A stretch of 64,000 nt of DNA from Christiangramia portivictoriae DSM 23547 (GCF_000423045.1 NZ_AUHF01000007.1:1-64000); one strand, 5' to 3'; counted from the first letter of the stretch, positions 31,963 through 42,236 are shown. Translations and numbers: made by a program. The notes: generated by a model from the letters alone, not told the origin.

Positions 31963-33495
31963 ATGAGCGAATTAAAACAAGCAAAGTCTGCTTTGATTTC
32001 AGTCTTCAGTAAAGATGGTCTTGAGCCAATCGTAAGAAAGCTGGATGAACTGGGCATCACTATTTATTCTACAGGTGGTACCGAGAAATTTATCAGGGAT
32101 CTTGGGATAGAGGTCGTTCCAGTAGAGGATGTTACCTCCTACCCTTCTATTCTGGGTGGCCGGGTAAAAACTCTTCATCCAAAAGTATTTGGTGGGATCC
32201 TTAACAGACAGGATCATGAAGGTGATGTGAAAGAGCTGGAACAATATGAAATCCCGCAGATAGACATTGTAGTTGTGGATCTATATCCTTTTGAGAAAAC
32301 CGTTGCTTCAGGTGCTTCGGAACAGGATATTATCGAAAAGATCGATATTGGAGGAATTTCCCTTATACGAGCTGCGGCCAAGAATTTTAAAGACGTTACC
32401 TGCGTTTCTTCCGTAGATGATTATGCTGAATTTTTAGAACTGCTAAATGAGAAATCTGGAAGCACTGACATAGCCGATCGTAAAAAATTCGCTGCCAAAG
32501 CTTTCAATATTTCTTCTCACTACGATTCAGCTATATTCAATTATTTTAATGCTGAAGGAGAAATTAATTCTTTCAAACAAAGTGAACTGAAAGGTAAAGA
32601 ACTACGATACGGAGAAAATCCTCATCAAAAAGGAACGTTCTTTGGCGATTTCGAAGCGATTTTTGATCAGCTGCATGGAAAGGAATTAAGCTACAACAAT
32701 TTGCTGGATGTGGATGCCGCAGTAAATTTGATGAGTGAGTTCAAAGGTGAAGCTCCAACATTCGCGATTTTGAAACACAACAACGCCTGTGGTCTTGCGC
32801 AAAGAGATTCGATTTACCAGGCTTATGTAGATGCCCTTGCCGGAGATCCGGTTTCAGCTTTTGGAGGAATTTTAATTAGCAATGTGGAAATAGACGCCGC
32901 TACTGCTGAAGAAATCCACAAACTTTTCTGTGAAGTGGTCATCGCCCCTTCATTCTCTGCGGAAGCTGAAGAAATTTTAAAAGGCAAAAAGAACAGAATT
33001 CTGCTGGTACAAAAAGATGCCAAACTTCCGAAGAACCAGGTAAGAACCTGCCTGAACGGTGTTCTTGTTCAGGATAAAGATCTTAAAACCGATGCTATCG
33101 AAGATCTTAAGTTGGCAACTAGCAATAAAGCGACAGATTCTGAGTTATCTGACATGATATTTGCTTCCAAGATTTGTAAGCATACAAAATCAAATACGAT
33201 CGTTCTGGCAAAGAATAAACAACTATGCGCAAATGGTACCGGGCAAACCTCCAGAGTAGACGCCCTTACCCATAGTATCGCCAAAGCAAGATCCTTTGAT
33301 TTTGACCTGAATGGTGCTGTGATGGCCAGTGATGCATTTTTCCCTTTTCCAGATTGCGTGGAAATCGCCGGTAATGCCGGAATTACTGCTGTCATTCAGC
33401 CTGGTGGAAGCGTCAAGGATGAACTGAGCATCAACTATTGCAACGAAAATAATATCGCAATGGTGATGACCGGGACACGCCATTTTAAACATTAA
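31963..33495 (+). CDS. purH: Bifunctional AICAR formyltransferase / IMP cyclohydrolase
   Basis: 510-aa cytoplasmic enzyme of the last two purine biosynthesis steps (AICAR to FAICAR to IMP). N-terminal IMP cyclohydrolase (about 1-190) with STGGTEKFIRDLG and the GGRVKTLHPKVFGGIL motif. C-terminal formyltransferase (about 200-510) with RYGENPHQKG, AILKHNNACG (the Lys-His pair of the active site) and the SDAFFPFPD segment. Normal length. It is 40 bp upstream of mreB, but I cannot tell whether they share a transcript. Confidence 0.97.
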   Translation: MSELKQAKSALISVFSKDGLEPIVRKLDELGITIYSTGGTEKFIRDLGIEVVPVEDVTSYPSILGGRVKTLHPKVFGGILNRQDHEGDVKELEQYEIPQIDIVVVDLYPFEKTVASGASEQDIIEKIDIGGISLIRAAAKNFKDVTCVSSVDDYAEFLELLNEKSGSTDIADRKKFAAKAFNISSHYDSAIFNYFNAEGEINSFKQSELKGKELRYGENPHQKGTFFGDFEAIFDQLHGKELSYNNLLDVDAAVNLMSEFKGEAPTFAILKHNNACGLAQRDSIYQAYVDALAGDPVSAFGGILISNVEIDAATAEEIHKLFCEVVIAPSFSAEAEEILKGKKNRILLVQKDAKLPKNQVRTCLNGVLVQDKDLKTDAIEDLKLATSNKATDSELSDMIFASKICKHTKSNTIVLAKNKQLCANGTGQTSRVDALTHSIAKARSFDFDLNGAVMASDAFFPFPDCVEIAGNAGITAVIQPGGSVKDELSINYCNENNIAMVMTGTRHFKH

Positions 33496-33535
33496 ATTCA
33501 TTACATTTACCCAACCTCAACACTTAAAATAGACT

Positions 33536-34564
33536 ATGGGATTTTTTGACTTTCTCATTGAAGAAATTGCAATCGACTTAGGGACCGCGAATACATTAAT
33601 CATACATAATGATAAGGTCGTTGTGGACAGCCCTTCGATCGTTGCCAGGGATAGAACCTCTGGCAAAATTACCGCAGTTGGTAAGGAAGCTGCAATGATG
33701 CAGGGGAAAACTCATGAGAATATTAAGACCATTAGGCCTTTAAAAGATGGGGTGATTGCCGACTTTGATGCCAGCGAGAAAATGCTCACAATGTTCATCA
33801 AAGAAATTCCGGCACTTAAAAAGAAACTTTTTACTCCGGCATTGCGAATGGTTATCTGTATTCCTTCCGGAATTACCGAGGTTGAGATGCGTGCTGTAAA
33901 AGAAAGTGCAGAAAGGGTAAATGGAAAAGAAGTATACTTAATCCATGAACCAATGGCTGCGGCCATTGGTATTGGTGTAGACATCATGCAGCCAAAAGGT
34001 AACATGATCGTTGATATTGGAGGTGGTACAACTGAAATTGCGGTGATCGCTCTTGGAGGTATCGTTTGTGACAAATCTGTAAAGATCGCAGGGGATGTAT
34101 TTACCAATGACATCGTGTATTACATGCGAACGCAGCATAACCTGTATGTTGGTGAACGTACTGCGGAAAAAATTAAAATCCAGATTGGTGCTGCGACTGA
34201 AGATCTTGAGGTTCCACCAGACGAAATGAGCGTTCAGGGACGTGATTTACTTACCGGTAAACCAAAACAGGTAAACATTTCCTACCGTGAGATTGCCAAA
34301 GCTCTGGATAAATCCATATTGAGGATCGAAGATGCTGTTATGGAAACTCTTTCTCAAACGCCTCCAGAACTGGCTGCCGATATTTATAATACGGGAATTT
34401 ATCTTGCCGGTGGTGGTTCGATGCTTAGAGGACTGGACAAACGACTTTCTCAAAAAACAGACCTTCCAGTGTATATCGCTGAAGATCCCCTTAGAGCTGT
34501 AGTTCGTGGTACCGGAATTACCTTAAAAACACTGAATCGCTATAAAGGCATTTTGATCAAGTAG
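33536..34564 (+). CDS. mreB: Rod shape-determining protein MreB
   Basis: 342-aa actin-like ATPase that forms membrane-bound filaments guiding lateral cell-wall synthesis. Phosphate-1 loop IAIDLGTANT at 12-20, phosphate-2 motif MIVDIGGGTTEIAVIALGG near 157-175, and adenosine motif YLAGGGSMLRGL near 288-299. Typical length. First gene of a five-gene operon with mreC, mreD, PBP2 and rodA, all closely spaced. Confidence 0.97.
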   Translation: MGFFDFLIEEIAIDLGTANTLIIHNDKVVVDSPSIVARDRTSGKITAVGKEAAMMQGKTHENIKTIRPLKDGVIADFDASEKMLTMFIKEIPALKKKLFTPALRMVICIPSGITEVEMRAVKESAERVNGKEVYLIHEPMAAAIGIGVDIMQPKGNMIVDIGGGTTEIAVIALGGIVCDKSVKIAGDVFTNDIVYYMRTQHNLYVGERTAEKIKIQIGAATEDLEVPPDEMSVQGRDLLTGKPKQVNISYREIAKALDKSILRIEDAVMETLSQTPPELAADIYNTGIYLAGGGSMLRGLDKRLSQKTDLPVYIAEDPLRAVVRGTGITLKTLNRYKGILIK

Positions 34565-34578
34565 GAGAAGCTTAGTTT

Positions 34579-35403
34579 ATGCAGCAGATTTTCAATTTTC
34601 TTATTAGGAATAAGAATTCAATTCTATTCCTGTTCCTGTTTGCTGTTTCTATTTTTCTCACAGTACAAAATCATTCCTTTCATAAAAGCCGGTTTATTAG
34701 TTCTGCGAACTGGGTTACCGGTGGCGTGTATTCGTGGTCCAATGGCATCAATACCTACTTAAATCTGGAAGAATATAACGAACGCCTTATTGCTGAGAAC
34801 AACCAGCTTCGAAATATCATTTCTAACATGAATGATAGCATTTCGATCTCAAAACAACTGGACAGCACTTCATTTGAAGGTGATTATATTTTCCGGCCTT
34901 CTCGTGTGATTAATAACAACTTCGCCAAGATCGATAATTACCTTACTCTTAACCGCGGAGAGAATTCTGGCATCCAGAAGGAATTTGGTGTCATTACCAG
35001 CCAGGGGATTGTTGGAATCGTAGACAGAGTTAATAATAAATATTCCCGCGTAATTTCCATACTTAACAGCAGGTCCAGGATCAATGCGCAATTGAGTAGC
35101 ACCAATCATTTTGGGAGTCTGGTCTGGAACGGGGAAGATCCAAACATTGTGCAGTTAATCGATGTGCCACGACAGGCACCGGTTCAAAAAGGAGACACGA
35201 TCATTACAGGTGGACGTTCGCTCATTTTTCCTGAAGGTTTACCCATTGGAAGCATTAAGGATTTTACACTTGATCAAACGCAGAGTTATTATACTATCAA
35301 CATCAAACTATTTAACGACATGACTAATATTGGTTATGTTTATGTAATAGAGAATATCAATAAAGACGAAATCAAGGAATTGCAGGAGCCAGATGAACAG
35401 TAA
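34579..35403 (+). CDS. mreC: Rod shape-determining protein MreC
   Basis: 274 aa. One N-terminal membrane helix (about 13-29), a coiled-coil (about 55-90, rich in Asn, Leu and Glu), then the beta-rich MreC core with NRGENSGIQKEFGVIT and GDTIITGGRSLIFPEGLPIG. It scaffolds the elongasome in the periplasm. It starts 14 bp after mreB and overlaps mreD by 11 bp. Confidence 0.95.
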   Translation: MQQIFNFLIRNKNSILFLFLFAVSIFLTVQNHSFHKSRFISSANWVTGGVYSWSNGINTYLNLEEYNERLIAENNQLRNIISNMNDSISISKQLDSTSFEGDYIFRPSRVINNNFAKIDNYLTLNRGENSGIQKEFGVITSQGIVGIVDRVNNKYSRVISILNSRSRINAQLSSTNHFGSLVWNGEDPNIVQLIDVPRQAPVQKGDTIITGGRSLIFPEGLPIGSIKDFTLDQTQSYYTINIKLFNDMTNIGYVYVIENINKDEIKELQEPDEQ

Positions 35404-35899
35404 ACTAGTATCAAATATCGCCCGCTTCGTGATCCTCATATTTCTGCAGGTTCTAATTCTGAATAATATTAATTTTCTGGGTTATATCAACCCCTATTTA
35501 TATGTGTTGTTCATTCTGCTTTATCCCTTTGCCGGAAATCAAAGTTTATTTCTTCTTCTATCCTTTTTGCTCGGGCTGAGCATCGATATATTTGAAGATA
35601 GTGGCGGGATCAATGCCGCCGCATGCCTGGTAGCAGCTTTTGCCAGACCTAACCTGCTTCGATTCTCATTTGGTATCAGTTATGATCACCAGAATATCAG
35701 GCTGGCCTTTACTCCATTTGGAGCGAAATTTAGTTATGTATCACTGCTCGTACTTATCCATCATTTCGTGTTTTTTTCCTTGGAAATGTTCAGTGTAAAT
35801 CATATACTTCTAATACTCAAGAAAACTCTTTTTTCAAGTATCTTTTCAGTAATTCTAATATTGCTGTCGTTAACACTTTTCAGTAGAAAACATCGATGA
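35393..35899 (+). CDS. mreD: Rod shape-determining membrane protein MreD
   Basis: 168-aa integral membrane protein with about five hydrophobic helices, placed between mreC and PBP2 as usual. MreD sequences are poorly conserved, so order and topology carry the call. The start overlaps the mreC end by 11 bp and the stop overlaps the PBP2 start by 4 bp (ATGA). Confidence 0.9.
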   Translation: MNSKLVSNIARFVILIFLQVLILNNINFLGYINPYLYVLFILLYPFAGNQSLFLLLSFLLGLSIDIFEDSGGINAAACLVAAFARPNLLRFSFGISYDHQNIRLAFTPFGAKFSYVSLLVLIHHFVFFSLEMFSVNHILLILKKTLFSSIFSVILILLSLTLFSRKHR

Positions 35900-37764
35900 G
35901 AAAATTATTGCTGTATATCACGATCCTTACCACAGGAATCATATTCCTGGGGAGATTGTTCTATTTACAGGTGATCGATACTTCTCTGGCCATACGCTCC
36001 CAGGATAATGCCATCAAAGTGATCTACGATTACCCGCAGCGAGGTTACATTTACGATCGCAACGGAGAATTGATGGTTAGCAACCAGCCTTCTTATGATG
36101 TCATGGTTATCCCAAGGAACCTTAAACCTTTCGATACGACCGAATTTTGCAATATTCTGAATCTTTCCCGCGAAGACCTGGAAAAGAAACTGGATAAGGC
36201 AAAGATCTATTCTCCCATGTTACCTTCAGTAGTTATACCGCAGCTTACCAAAAGTGAGTACGCGATACTTCAGGAGAAAATGAGGAATTACCAGGGGTTC
36301 TATATTCAGAAGAGATCATTGAGGGATTACCAGGTAGACCACAGCGCCAATGTACTGGGTTATATTGCCGAAGTAAACCAGAAGATCGTAAATGATAATC
36401 CTTACTATATATCTGGTGATCTTATTGGCCGGGCTGGTGTTGAGAGCTATTATGAAGAACTTTTAAGAGGTGAAAAAGGCGTAAAATACATTCAGAAGGA
36501 TAGATTCAATAGAGATATTGGACCTTATAAAGAAGGTATTTTTGACTCTTTGCCCGAAAAAGGAAAGGATATTACTTTGACTATCGACGCCGTGTTGCAG
36601 GATTACGGCACAAAATTAATGGAAAATAAGCGAGGTGGTATTGTGGCACTTGAACCTAATACCGGCGAGATCCTAACCCTGATCACGGCTCCAACTTATG
36701 ATCCGGCAGATTTGGTAGGTAGAAAACGCTCTCCAAATTTTACGAAATTATACCTTGATGAAGATGCAAAACCGCTTTATGATCGTGGCCTTTTAGCCGA
36801 ATATCCTCCAGGATCTCCTTTTAAAACTCTAAATGCATTAATCGGACTCCAGGAAGATGTTGTGGATACAGATGATGCATTTTCCTGTAATCATGGTTAT
36901 CCTTATGGCCGCGGTAGAAAACTGGGCTGCCATGCGCATAGTAGTCCGCTGAGCATGATTCCTGGCATCGCGCAATCCTGTAACGCCTATTTCGCCAATG
37001 TCTACCGAAGAATTATTGAGAAGTATCCAACTCCGCAGGAAGGAATGGATGCCTGGAATGCACATTTAAAGAGTTTTGGACTTGGAGATTACCTGGGGTC
37101 CGACCTAAGTACAGGAAGATCAGGTAAAATTCCGGATTCTGAGTATTACAATAAGATCTACGACTATCCAACTTACAAATGGTATGCTACAGCGACTCTC
37201 TCAAATGCGATCGGGCAGGGAGAAGTTCTTATGACTCCAATTCAACTGGCAAATATGGCAGCAACCATAGGAAACAGAGGCTGGTTCTATACACCTCACA
37301 TTTTGAAGGAGGTAAATGGGCAGCCAATTAAGGATGAGAAATACACCACGAAAAAAGTAACCACTATAGAAACAAGGCATTTTGAACCAGTTGTAGAGGG
37401 AATGCATGAAGTGTACAAGAGTGGAACAGCTTCTGCTCTAAGAATTCCGGGTATTGAAATAGCAGGTAAAACCGGAACCGCTGAAAACTTTACAAGAATC
37501 GACGGAAAGAGGGTACAGCTTACAGATCACTCGATCTTTGTAGCATTTGCCCCCGTAGACAATCCTAAGATCGCCATCGCGGTATTTGTTGAAAATGGAT
37601 ATTGGGGCGGTCGTTATGCCGGAAGAATCGCGAGCCTCATGATCGAGAAATATCTAAAAGGCACTATTACCAGAACAGATATGGAAGACTGGATCCTGTC
37701 GCATAGTCTTGAAGATGAATATGCCAAGCCATTGAGTGGCGAACCTTTCACAATAAACAGATAA
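35896..37764 (+). CDS. mrdA: Penicillin-binding protein 2 (elongasome transpeptidase)
   Basis: 622-aa D,D-transpeptidase that cross-links peptidoglycan during elongation with RodA. N-terminal membrane anchor (about 4-24), dimerisation domain with PQRGYIYDRNGELMVSN, then the transpeptidase domain. The SxxK motif is SPFK with nucleophile Ser307 (PPGSPFK). SCN (PGIAQSCNAYFANVY) and KTGT (AGKTGTAEN) motifs follow. Coupled to mreD by a 4-bp overlap and to rodA with no gap. Confidence 0.96.
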   Translation: MRKLLLYITILTTGIIFLGRLFYLQVIDTSLAIRSQDNAIKVIYDYPQRGYIYDRNGELMVSNQPSYDVMVIPRNLKPFDTTEFCNILNLSREDLEKKLDKAKIYSPMLPSVVIPQLTKSEYAILQEKMRNYQGFYIQKRSLRDYQVDHSANVLGYIAEVNQKIVNDNPYYISGDLIGRAGVESYYEELLRGEKGVKYIQKDRFNRDIGPYKEGIFDSLPEKGKDITLTIDAVLQDYGTKLMENKRGGIVALEPNTGEILTLITAPTYDPADLVGRKRSPNFTKLYLDEDAKPLYDRGLLAEYPPGSPFKTLNALIGLQEDVVDTDDAFSCNHGYPYGRGRKLGCHAHSSPLSMIPGIAQSCNAYFANVYRRIIEKYPTPQEGMDAWNAHLKSFGLGDYLGSDLSTGRSGKIPDSEYYNKIYDYPTYKWYATATLSNAIGQGEVLMTPIQLANMAATIGNRGWFYTPHILKEVNGQPIKDEKYTTKKVTTIETRHFEPVVEGMHEVYKSGTASALRIPGIEIAGKTGTAENFTRIDGKRVQLTDHSIFVAFAPVDNPKIAIAVFVENGYWGGRYAGRIASLMIEKYLKGTITRTDMEDWILSHSLEDEYAKPLSGEPFTINR

Positions 37765-39015
37765 ATGGCGAGAAGCACTGGAGCCAGTTTTGACTGGATA
37801 AGTATTTTAATCTATTTAGCACTTATACTTTTTGGATGGGCCAATATATACTCAGCTTCATTAGGCTCTACCAGCGGTTCTTTTTTTGACCTGGATCAAC
37901 CTTACGGAAAGCAGGCTCTTTTCGTAGGTCTAAGCATTTTTCTCGTTATAATTATTTTGTCCATTGAAGCAAAATTTTATCAGCGATTCTCCAGTATCAT
38001 CTATTTAGTATCGCTACTATCCCTTGCCGGACTTTTTGTCTTCGGAAAAACAATTTCAGGAGCTACCTCCTGGTACTCGTTTGGAAGCTTTGGATTGCAA
38101 CCATCTGAATTTGCTAAATTTGCCACTGCCCTGGCGCTGGCAAAATATCTAAGCGACATTCAAACCAACATTAAAAGACTCGATCACCAGGTCAAAGCTT
38201 TTATCATTATCGCCATTCCAGCGATCTTAATTGTACCTCAACCGGATCCCGGAAGCGCCCTTGTTTATGCCGCTTTCTTTTTCCCTTTGTACCGGGAAGG
38301 TCTTTCCGGGTTCTACCTGGTTACCGGGCTATCTGCGGTTACTGTCTTCATTTTAACGCTAATTATTGGACCTGTCTGGGTTGCTGCCCTGGTAGTGGCT
38401 ATTGCAGGAATCATGTTTTTTATGAAATCGCGTAAAGGACCGGGTAAAGTATTGATCAGCATTTTCGCGATCATATCCATTGCCTTGAGTTTTTCAGTAA
38501 ACTATATCTTCGAAAATGTCTTTGAACAGCGTCACCGGGATCGTTTCAACATTGTACTGGGAAAAGAGGTAGATTCCAGAGGTATTGGATACAATACTAA
38601 CCAGAGTGAGATCGCGATCGGTAGCGGCGGATGGTTTGGAAAAGGCTGGACCGAAGGAACGCAAACTAAAGGACATTTTGTTCCAGAACAACATACAGAT
38701 TATATATTCAGTACCGTAGGAGAGGAATGGGGTTTCCTTGGCAGCGCCATGGTTGTATTTCTATTCGTTGGTTTATTGCTGAGACTTATTGTACTTGCTG
38801 AGCGACAAAGAAATCAATTCTACCGCATTTATGGCTACTCGGTCATTGGTATACTATTCATTCACTTTCTGGTGAATATAGGGATGGTGATAGGTATTTT
38901 TCCAACCGTTGGTATTCCTTTACCATTTTTTAGTTATGGTGGTTCAGGTCTTTGGGGATTCACCATCTTACTATTTATATTTATCAAACTCGATAGCGAC
39001 CGGCTATCCTACTAA
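37765..39015 (+). CDS. rodA: Rod shape-determining protein RodA (SEDS glycosyltransferase)
   Basis: 416-aa polytopic SEDS-family peptidoglycan polymerase that pairs with PBP2. About ten hydrophobic helices. Recognisable SEDS segments are GLQPSEFAKFATALALA, PQPDPGSALVYAAF, the FVPEQHTDYIFSTVGEEWGFLGS loop and the C-terminal GIFPTVGIPLPFFSYGGSG. The ATG directly abuts the PBP2 stop codon. Last gene of the mre operon. No plus-strand terminator was found right after it. Confidence 0.95.
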   Translation: MARSTGASFDWISILIYLALILFGWANIYSASLGSTSGSFFDLDQPYGKQALFVGLSIFLVIIILSIEAKFYQRFSSIIYLVSLLSLAGLFVFGKTISGATSWYSFGSFGLQPSEFAKFATALALAKYLSDIQTNIKRLDHQVKAFIIIAIPAILIVPQPDPGSALVYAAFFFPLYREGLSGFYLVTGLSAVTVFILTLIIGPVWVAALVVAIAGIMFFMKSRKGPGKVLISIFAIISIALSFSVNYIFENVFEQRHRDRFNIVLGKEVDSRGIGYNTNQSEIAIGSGGWFGKGWTEGTQTKGHFVPEQHTDYIFSTVGEEWGFLGSAMVVFLFVGLLLRLIVLAERQRNQFYRIYGYSVIGILFIHFLVNIGMVIGIFPTVGIPLPFFSYGGSGLWGFTILLFIFIKLDSDRLSY

Positions 39016-39089
39016 GAACACTGTTCTGTCATAAGCAGGAGTGCTGCTACTAACAGAATGATAAATGGATAGATATACTTTCGTTTCAT
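39012..39089 (-). CDS. Possible 25-aa membrane peptide
   Basis: An open frame of 25 codons on the strand opposite rodA: MKRKYIYPFIILLVAALLL, then MTEQCS and stop. The positive N terminus, one hydrophobic helix and a C-terminal Cys give it the look of a small membrane peptide or lipoprotein signal. It overlaps the last 4 bp of rodA and lies just past the terminator of the upstream protease gene. No family recognised; could be chance. Confidence 0.28.
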   Translation of the reverse strand: MKRKYIYPFIILLVAALLLMTEQCS

Positions 39090-39112
39090 AGTATCAATTA
39101 TATGCATAAAAA

Positions 39113-39134
39113 AACCCGGAATTTCTCCCGGGTT
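39113..39134 (-). terminator. Terminator of the tail-specific protease gene
   Basis: 7-bp GC-rich stem (39113-39119 with 39128-39134), 8-nt loop, followed on the minus strand by a T-run, 17 bp after the protease stop codon. Confidence 0.75.
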
Positions 39135-39151
39135 CTAATCATTTAGCTGAA

Positions 39152-41305
39152 TTAGCTTTTCACTCTTTTGGACTTGTCTACACCTGCCATTTTGTTTCTG
39201 GTGATGTTATTCATTTTCATATCTGAAAGTACATTCACAGCTTCTTCGATATAAACATCTTTACTCAGGCTTTCATGCCATCTCAACCTCTTTTCCTTCA
39301 GAATGGTATCTGTAGCAAATAGCTGTTCTTCAAAAGGCAGGGAGTTGTAGGTGAGATCTGTTTTGTAATCTCTGATGGACTCAAATTGCTTGGCCATCTC
39401 TTTATCTTCCGTAGCCTGCGCAGCATATTCAGCATAGTTTAACGGGTAACTGCTTTCATCACTTTGGGTCTTCACCCATTTTGCATTCTCTTCAATCATT
39501 TTTAGCTGAGAGTTAGAGCTCATACGTTGCTTGCTGGCAGCAATCGCTTCATCATAGCCCACATAGCCGTCCCAGATATCATAATCTGCAGCATCGATCT
39601 TATCCCATGGTAATGGGTTTTCCTGGTCTTTTTCACCAATATCCACAAAGCTATAACGATCTGGAACTACGACATCACTCTTTACACCTTCCAACTGAGT
39701 AGAGCCACCATTTACACGATAGAATTTTTGCGTAGTGATCTTTAAAGCACCCATATCACCCATTTCATTATTTCGCAGCCATCTGTTCAGGTCGATCACA
39801 TTTTGCACCGTTCCCTTACCATAGGTTTGCTTACTACCAATAATGATCGCTCTCTTGTAATCCTGCATTGCAGCGGCCAGGATTTCTGAAGCTGAAGCTG
39901 AAAGTTCATTCACCAGGATCACGAGTGGTCCATCCCAAAGCACCTGAGGATCTTCATCCCTAAGCACTTCCTTTCTCTGTCCATTTGATTTCACCTGAAC
40001 AATAGGGCCTTCTTCGATAAACATCCCGGCGATGTCCACTACCGTCTTAAGTGATCCTCCACCATTATTTCTAAGGTCAAGAACCAGACCTTCCATTCCT
40101 TCCTGTTTTAATCTTATAATGTCTTCCTTGATATCTGAAGCAGCATTCCGGCTACTATAATCCTCCATATCAAAATAGAATTTTGGAAGATTTATGATTC
40201 CGAAGTTCTTACCATCTTTCTTTACCATGGAAGTTTTTGCGTAAGTTTCTTCGATCTCAATCACATCTCTAACCAGGGTGACATCTTCAATATTACCCAT
40301 TACTTTCTTACGTACTGTAAGCGTTACTTTAGTGTCTTTAGGGCCTTTGATAAGGTCTACTGCATCATCCAGTCTCATTCCCACAATGCTTACCGCATCC
40401 TGTTCATCTTCCTGCTTTACCTTAAGAATCACATCACCTTCAGTGATTTCATCACTTCTCCACGCGGGACCTCCAGAGATTACTTCAGTAATAGTAATAT
40501 TATCGCTATCCTTTACCAATCTTGCTCCAATTCCTTCCAGTTTTCCAGACATGGCAATGTCAAACCTGTCCTTTTCCTGAGGGGCAAAATAAAAAGTATG
40601 TGGGTCAAATTCTTCAACGATAGCATTGATGTATACTGAAAAGTAATCTTCTCTTTCAAGATCATCTGTAAAATCATAGTAGCGCTCCATATTGGAAAGC
40701 GTAGACTCTCTTGCCTCTTTTTCCAGTTCAGCATCAGATTTTATAGTATAGGAATCATCTGCTTCCTTTTTTGTTTCTTCATCCTGCTTAAGATCATGAT
40801 ACGTGATCAAAGTATTAAACTTCAGTTGTTCTTTCCATCTTTTGGTCAATTCGGCCTTGGAAGAAACATACTTCAGGTTATCATAATCTGTATCGATCTT
40901 CTCATTTTCAGTAAAATCGAATGGCTCTGCAAGTATTTTCTTGTAAATGGACCTGGCCTCTTCCATTCTTTGCTGAAGTCTTCCGTAGGTAAGATTAAAG
41001 AATTCGATATCTTTTCCTTTAATTTGATCGTCGATCTTATCCTTAAATGAACTGAAGTCTTCAATATCCTTTTGATAAAAGAACCTTTTTGAAGGATCCA
41101 TTCCTTCAAGATAATCCTCATATACGTTCGCAGAAAATTCGTCATTGATCTCCTTTGCATCATAATGTCCCTGGTTAAGAACATAGGTGATAAGATCTAT
41201 CAATAATTTGTCTTTATCTGGATCGTCAAAAGTCTTGGTTGTAAAACTACAGGACGCAGCTGCCATAAAGACCATGACCGCCAGTAATTTAAAATTCCTT
41301 TTCAT
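39152..41305 (-). CDS. prc: Carboxy-terminal (tail-specific) processing protease, S41 family
   Basis: 717 aa from the ATG at 41305, chosen because MKRNFKLLAVMVFMAAASC gives a clean lipoprotein signal; an ATG at 41326 would add seven residues. Domains: N-terminal helical Tsp domain, a PDZ domain (about 240-335), the S41 peptidase with NELSASASEILAAAMQDY and IGSKQTYGKGTVQN carrying the Ser and Lys of the dyad, and a C-terminal helical DUF3340-like part. It degrades or trims periplasmic proteins by their C-termini. Divergent from surE. Confidence 0.94.
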   Translation of the reverse strand: MKRNFKLLAVMVFMAAASCSFTTKTFDDPDKDKLLIDLITYVLNQGHYDAKEINDEFSANVYEDYLEGMDPSKRFFYQKDIEDFSSFKDKIDDQIKGKDIEFFNLTYGRLQQRMEEARSIYKKILAEPFDFTENEKIDTDYDNLKYVSSKAELTKRWKEQLKFNTLITYHDLKQDEETKKEADDSYTIKSDAELEKEARESTLSNMERYYDFTDDLEREDYFSVYINAIVEEFDPHTFYFAPQEKDRFDIAMSGKLEGIGARLVKDSDNITITEVISGGPAWRSDEITEGDVILKVKQEDEQDAVSIVGMRLDDAVDLIKGPKDTKVTLTVRKKVMGNIEDVTLVRDVIEIEETYAKTSMVKKDGKNFGIINLPKFYFDMEDYSSRNAASDIKEDIIRLKQEGMEGLVLDLRNNGGGSLKTVVDIAGMFIEEGPIVQVKSNGQRKEVLRDEDPQVLWDGPLVILVNELSASASEILAAAMQDYKRAIIIGSKQTYGKGTVQNVIDLNRWLRNNEMGDMGALKITTQKFYRVNGGSTQLEGVKSDVVVPDRYSFVDIGEKDQENPLPWDKIDAADYDIWDGYVGYDEAIAASKQRMSSNSQLKMIEENAKWVKTQSDESSYPLNYAEYAAQATEDKEMAKQFESIRDYKTDLTYNSLPFEEQLFATDTILKEKRLRWHESLSKDVYIEEAVNVLSDMKMNNITRNKMAGVDKSKRVKS

Positions 41306-41453
41306 AATTCTTTTTAATTTCGTCATCGCGTGGTTACATCTAGTACAGTAAAAACTATGCCAACAGACACTTAGAAACCTCCTAATTTGTCAAACCACTA
41401 ATATAACGTTTCCTTATTTAAATTCTTATTTTAGCTGAACCAAATAAAACAGC

Positions 41454-42236
41454 ATGAACAAGAAGAAACCACTGATTCTGGTTACTAATGACGATGGAAT
41501 CACCGCTCCCGGAATTCGTACTCTAATCGAGGTCATGAAGGAAATTGGTGACGTGGTAGTGGTCGCTCCGGATAGTCCCCAAAGCGGAATGGGTCACGCC
41601 ATCACCATTAGCGATACTCTTTTTTGCGAACAGGTGACTATCAAGGAGTCTTATAAACATAAAGAATACAGCTGCTCGGGAACTCCGGCAGATTGTGTAA
41701 AGATCGCAACCCAGGAGATACTTGACCGTAAGCCAGATCTTTGTGTAAGCGGTATCAATCATGGATCTAATAGCTCCATTAATGTGATATACTCTGGAAC
41801 GATGAGCGCTGCGGTAGAAGCTGGAATAGAAGGAATTCCTGCAATTGGCTTTTCACTACTGGATTACTCGTTAAACGCCGACTTTGAGCCTGCCAGGAAG
41901 TATGTTAAAGCGATCGTTAAAAATACACTGAAAAATGGTCTTCCGGAAGGTGTTGTTCTCAATGTAAACATTCCCAAGCTAGGTTCTGCTGATATTAAAG
42001 GCATGAAAGTATGCAGACAGGCCAATGCTCATTGGGAAGAAGAATTCGATAAAAGAACGAGCCCGCAGGGTCGTGATTATTACTGGTTAACCGGAACTTT
42101 TGTAAATAAAGATGAAGGTAAGGATACAGATGAGCAGGCGCTGGCAGATGGTTATGTCTCCATTGTTCCTGTACAATTCGATCTTACAGCACATCACTTT
42201 TTAAAAGAACTGAATAACTGGGAGTTTGATGATTAA
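41454..42236 (+). CDS. surE: 5'/3'-nucleotidase SurE
   Basis: 260-aa cytoplasmic metal-dependent phosphatase acting on nucleoside monophosphates. N-terminal LVTNDDGITAPGI with metal ligands Asp13 and Asp14, the PDSPQSGMGHAITI segment, and SGINHGSNSSINVIYSGTMSAA. Normal length. First gene of a run with a small membrane protein and lpxB; it overlaps the next gene by 8 bp. Confidence 0.96.
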   Translation: MNKKKPLILVTNDDGITAPGIRTLIEVMKEIGDVVVVAPDSPQSGMGHAITISDTLFCEQVTIKESYKHKEYSCSGTPADCVKIATQEILDRKPDLCVSGINHGSNSSINVIYSGTMSAAVEAGIEGIPAIGFSLLDYSLNADFEPARKYVKAIVKNTLKNGLPEGVVLNVNIPKLGSADIKGMKVCRQANAHWEEEFDKRTSPQGRDYYWLTGTFVNKDEGKDTDEQALADGYVSIVPVQFDLTAHHFLKELNNWEFDD

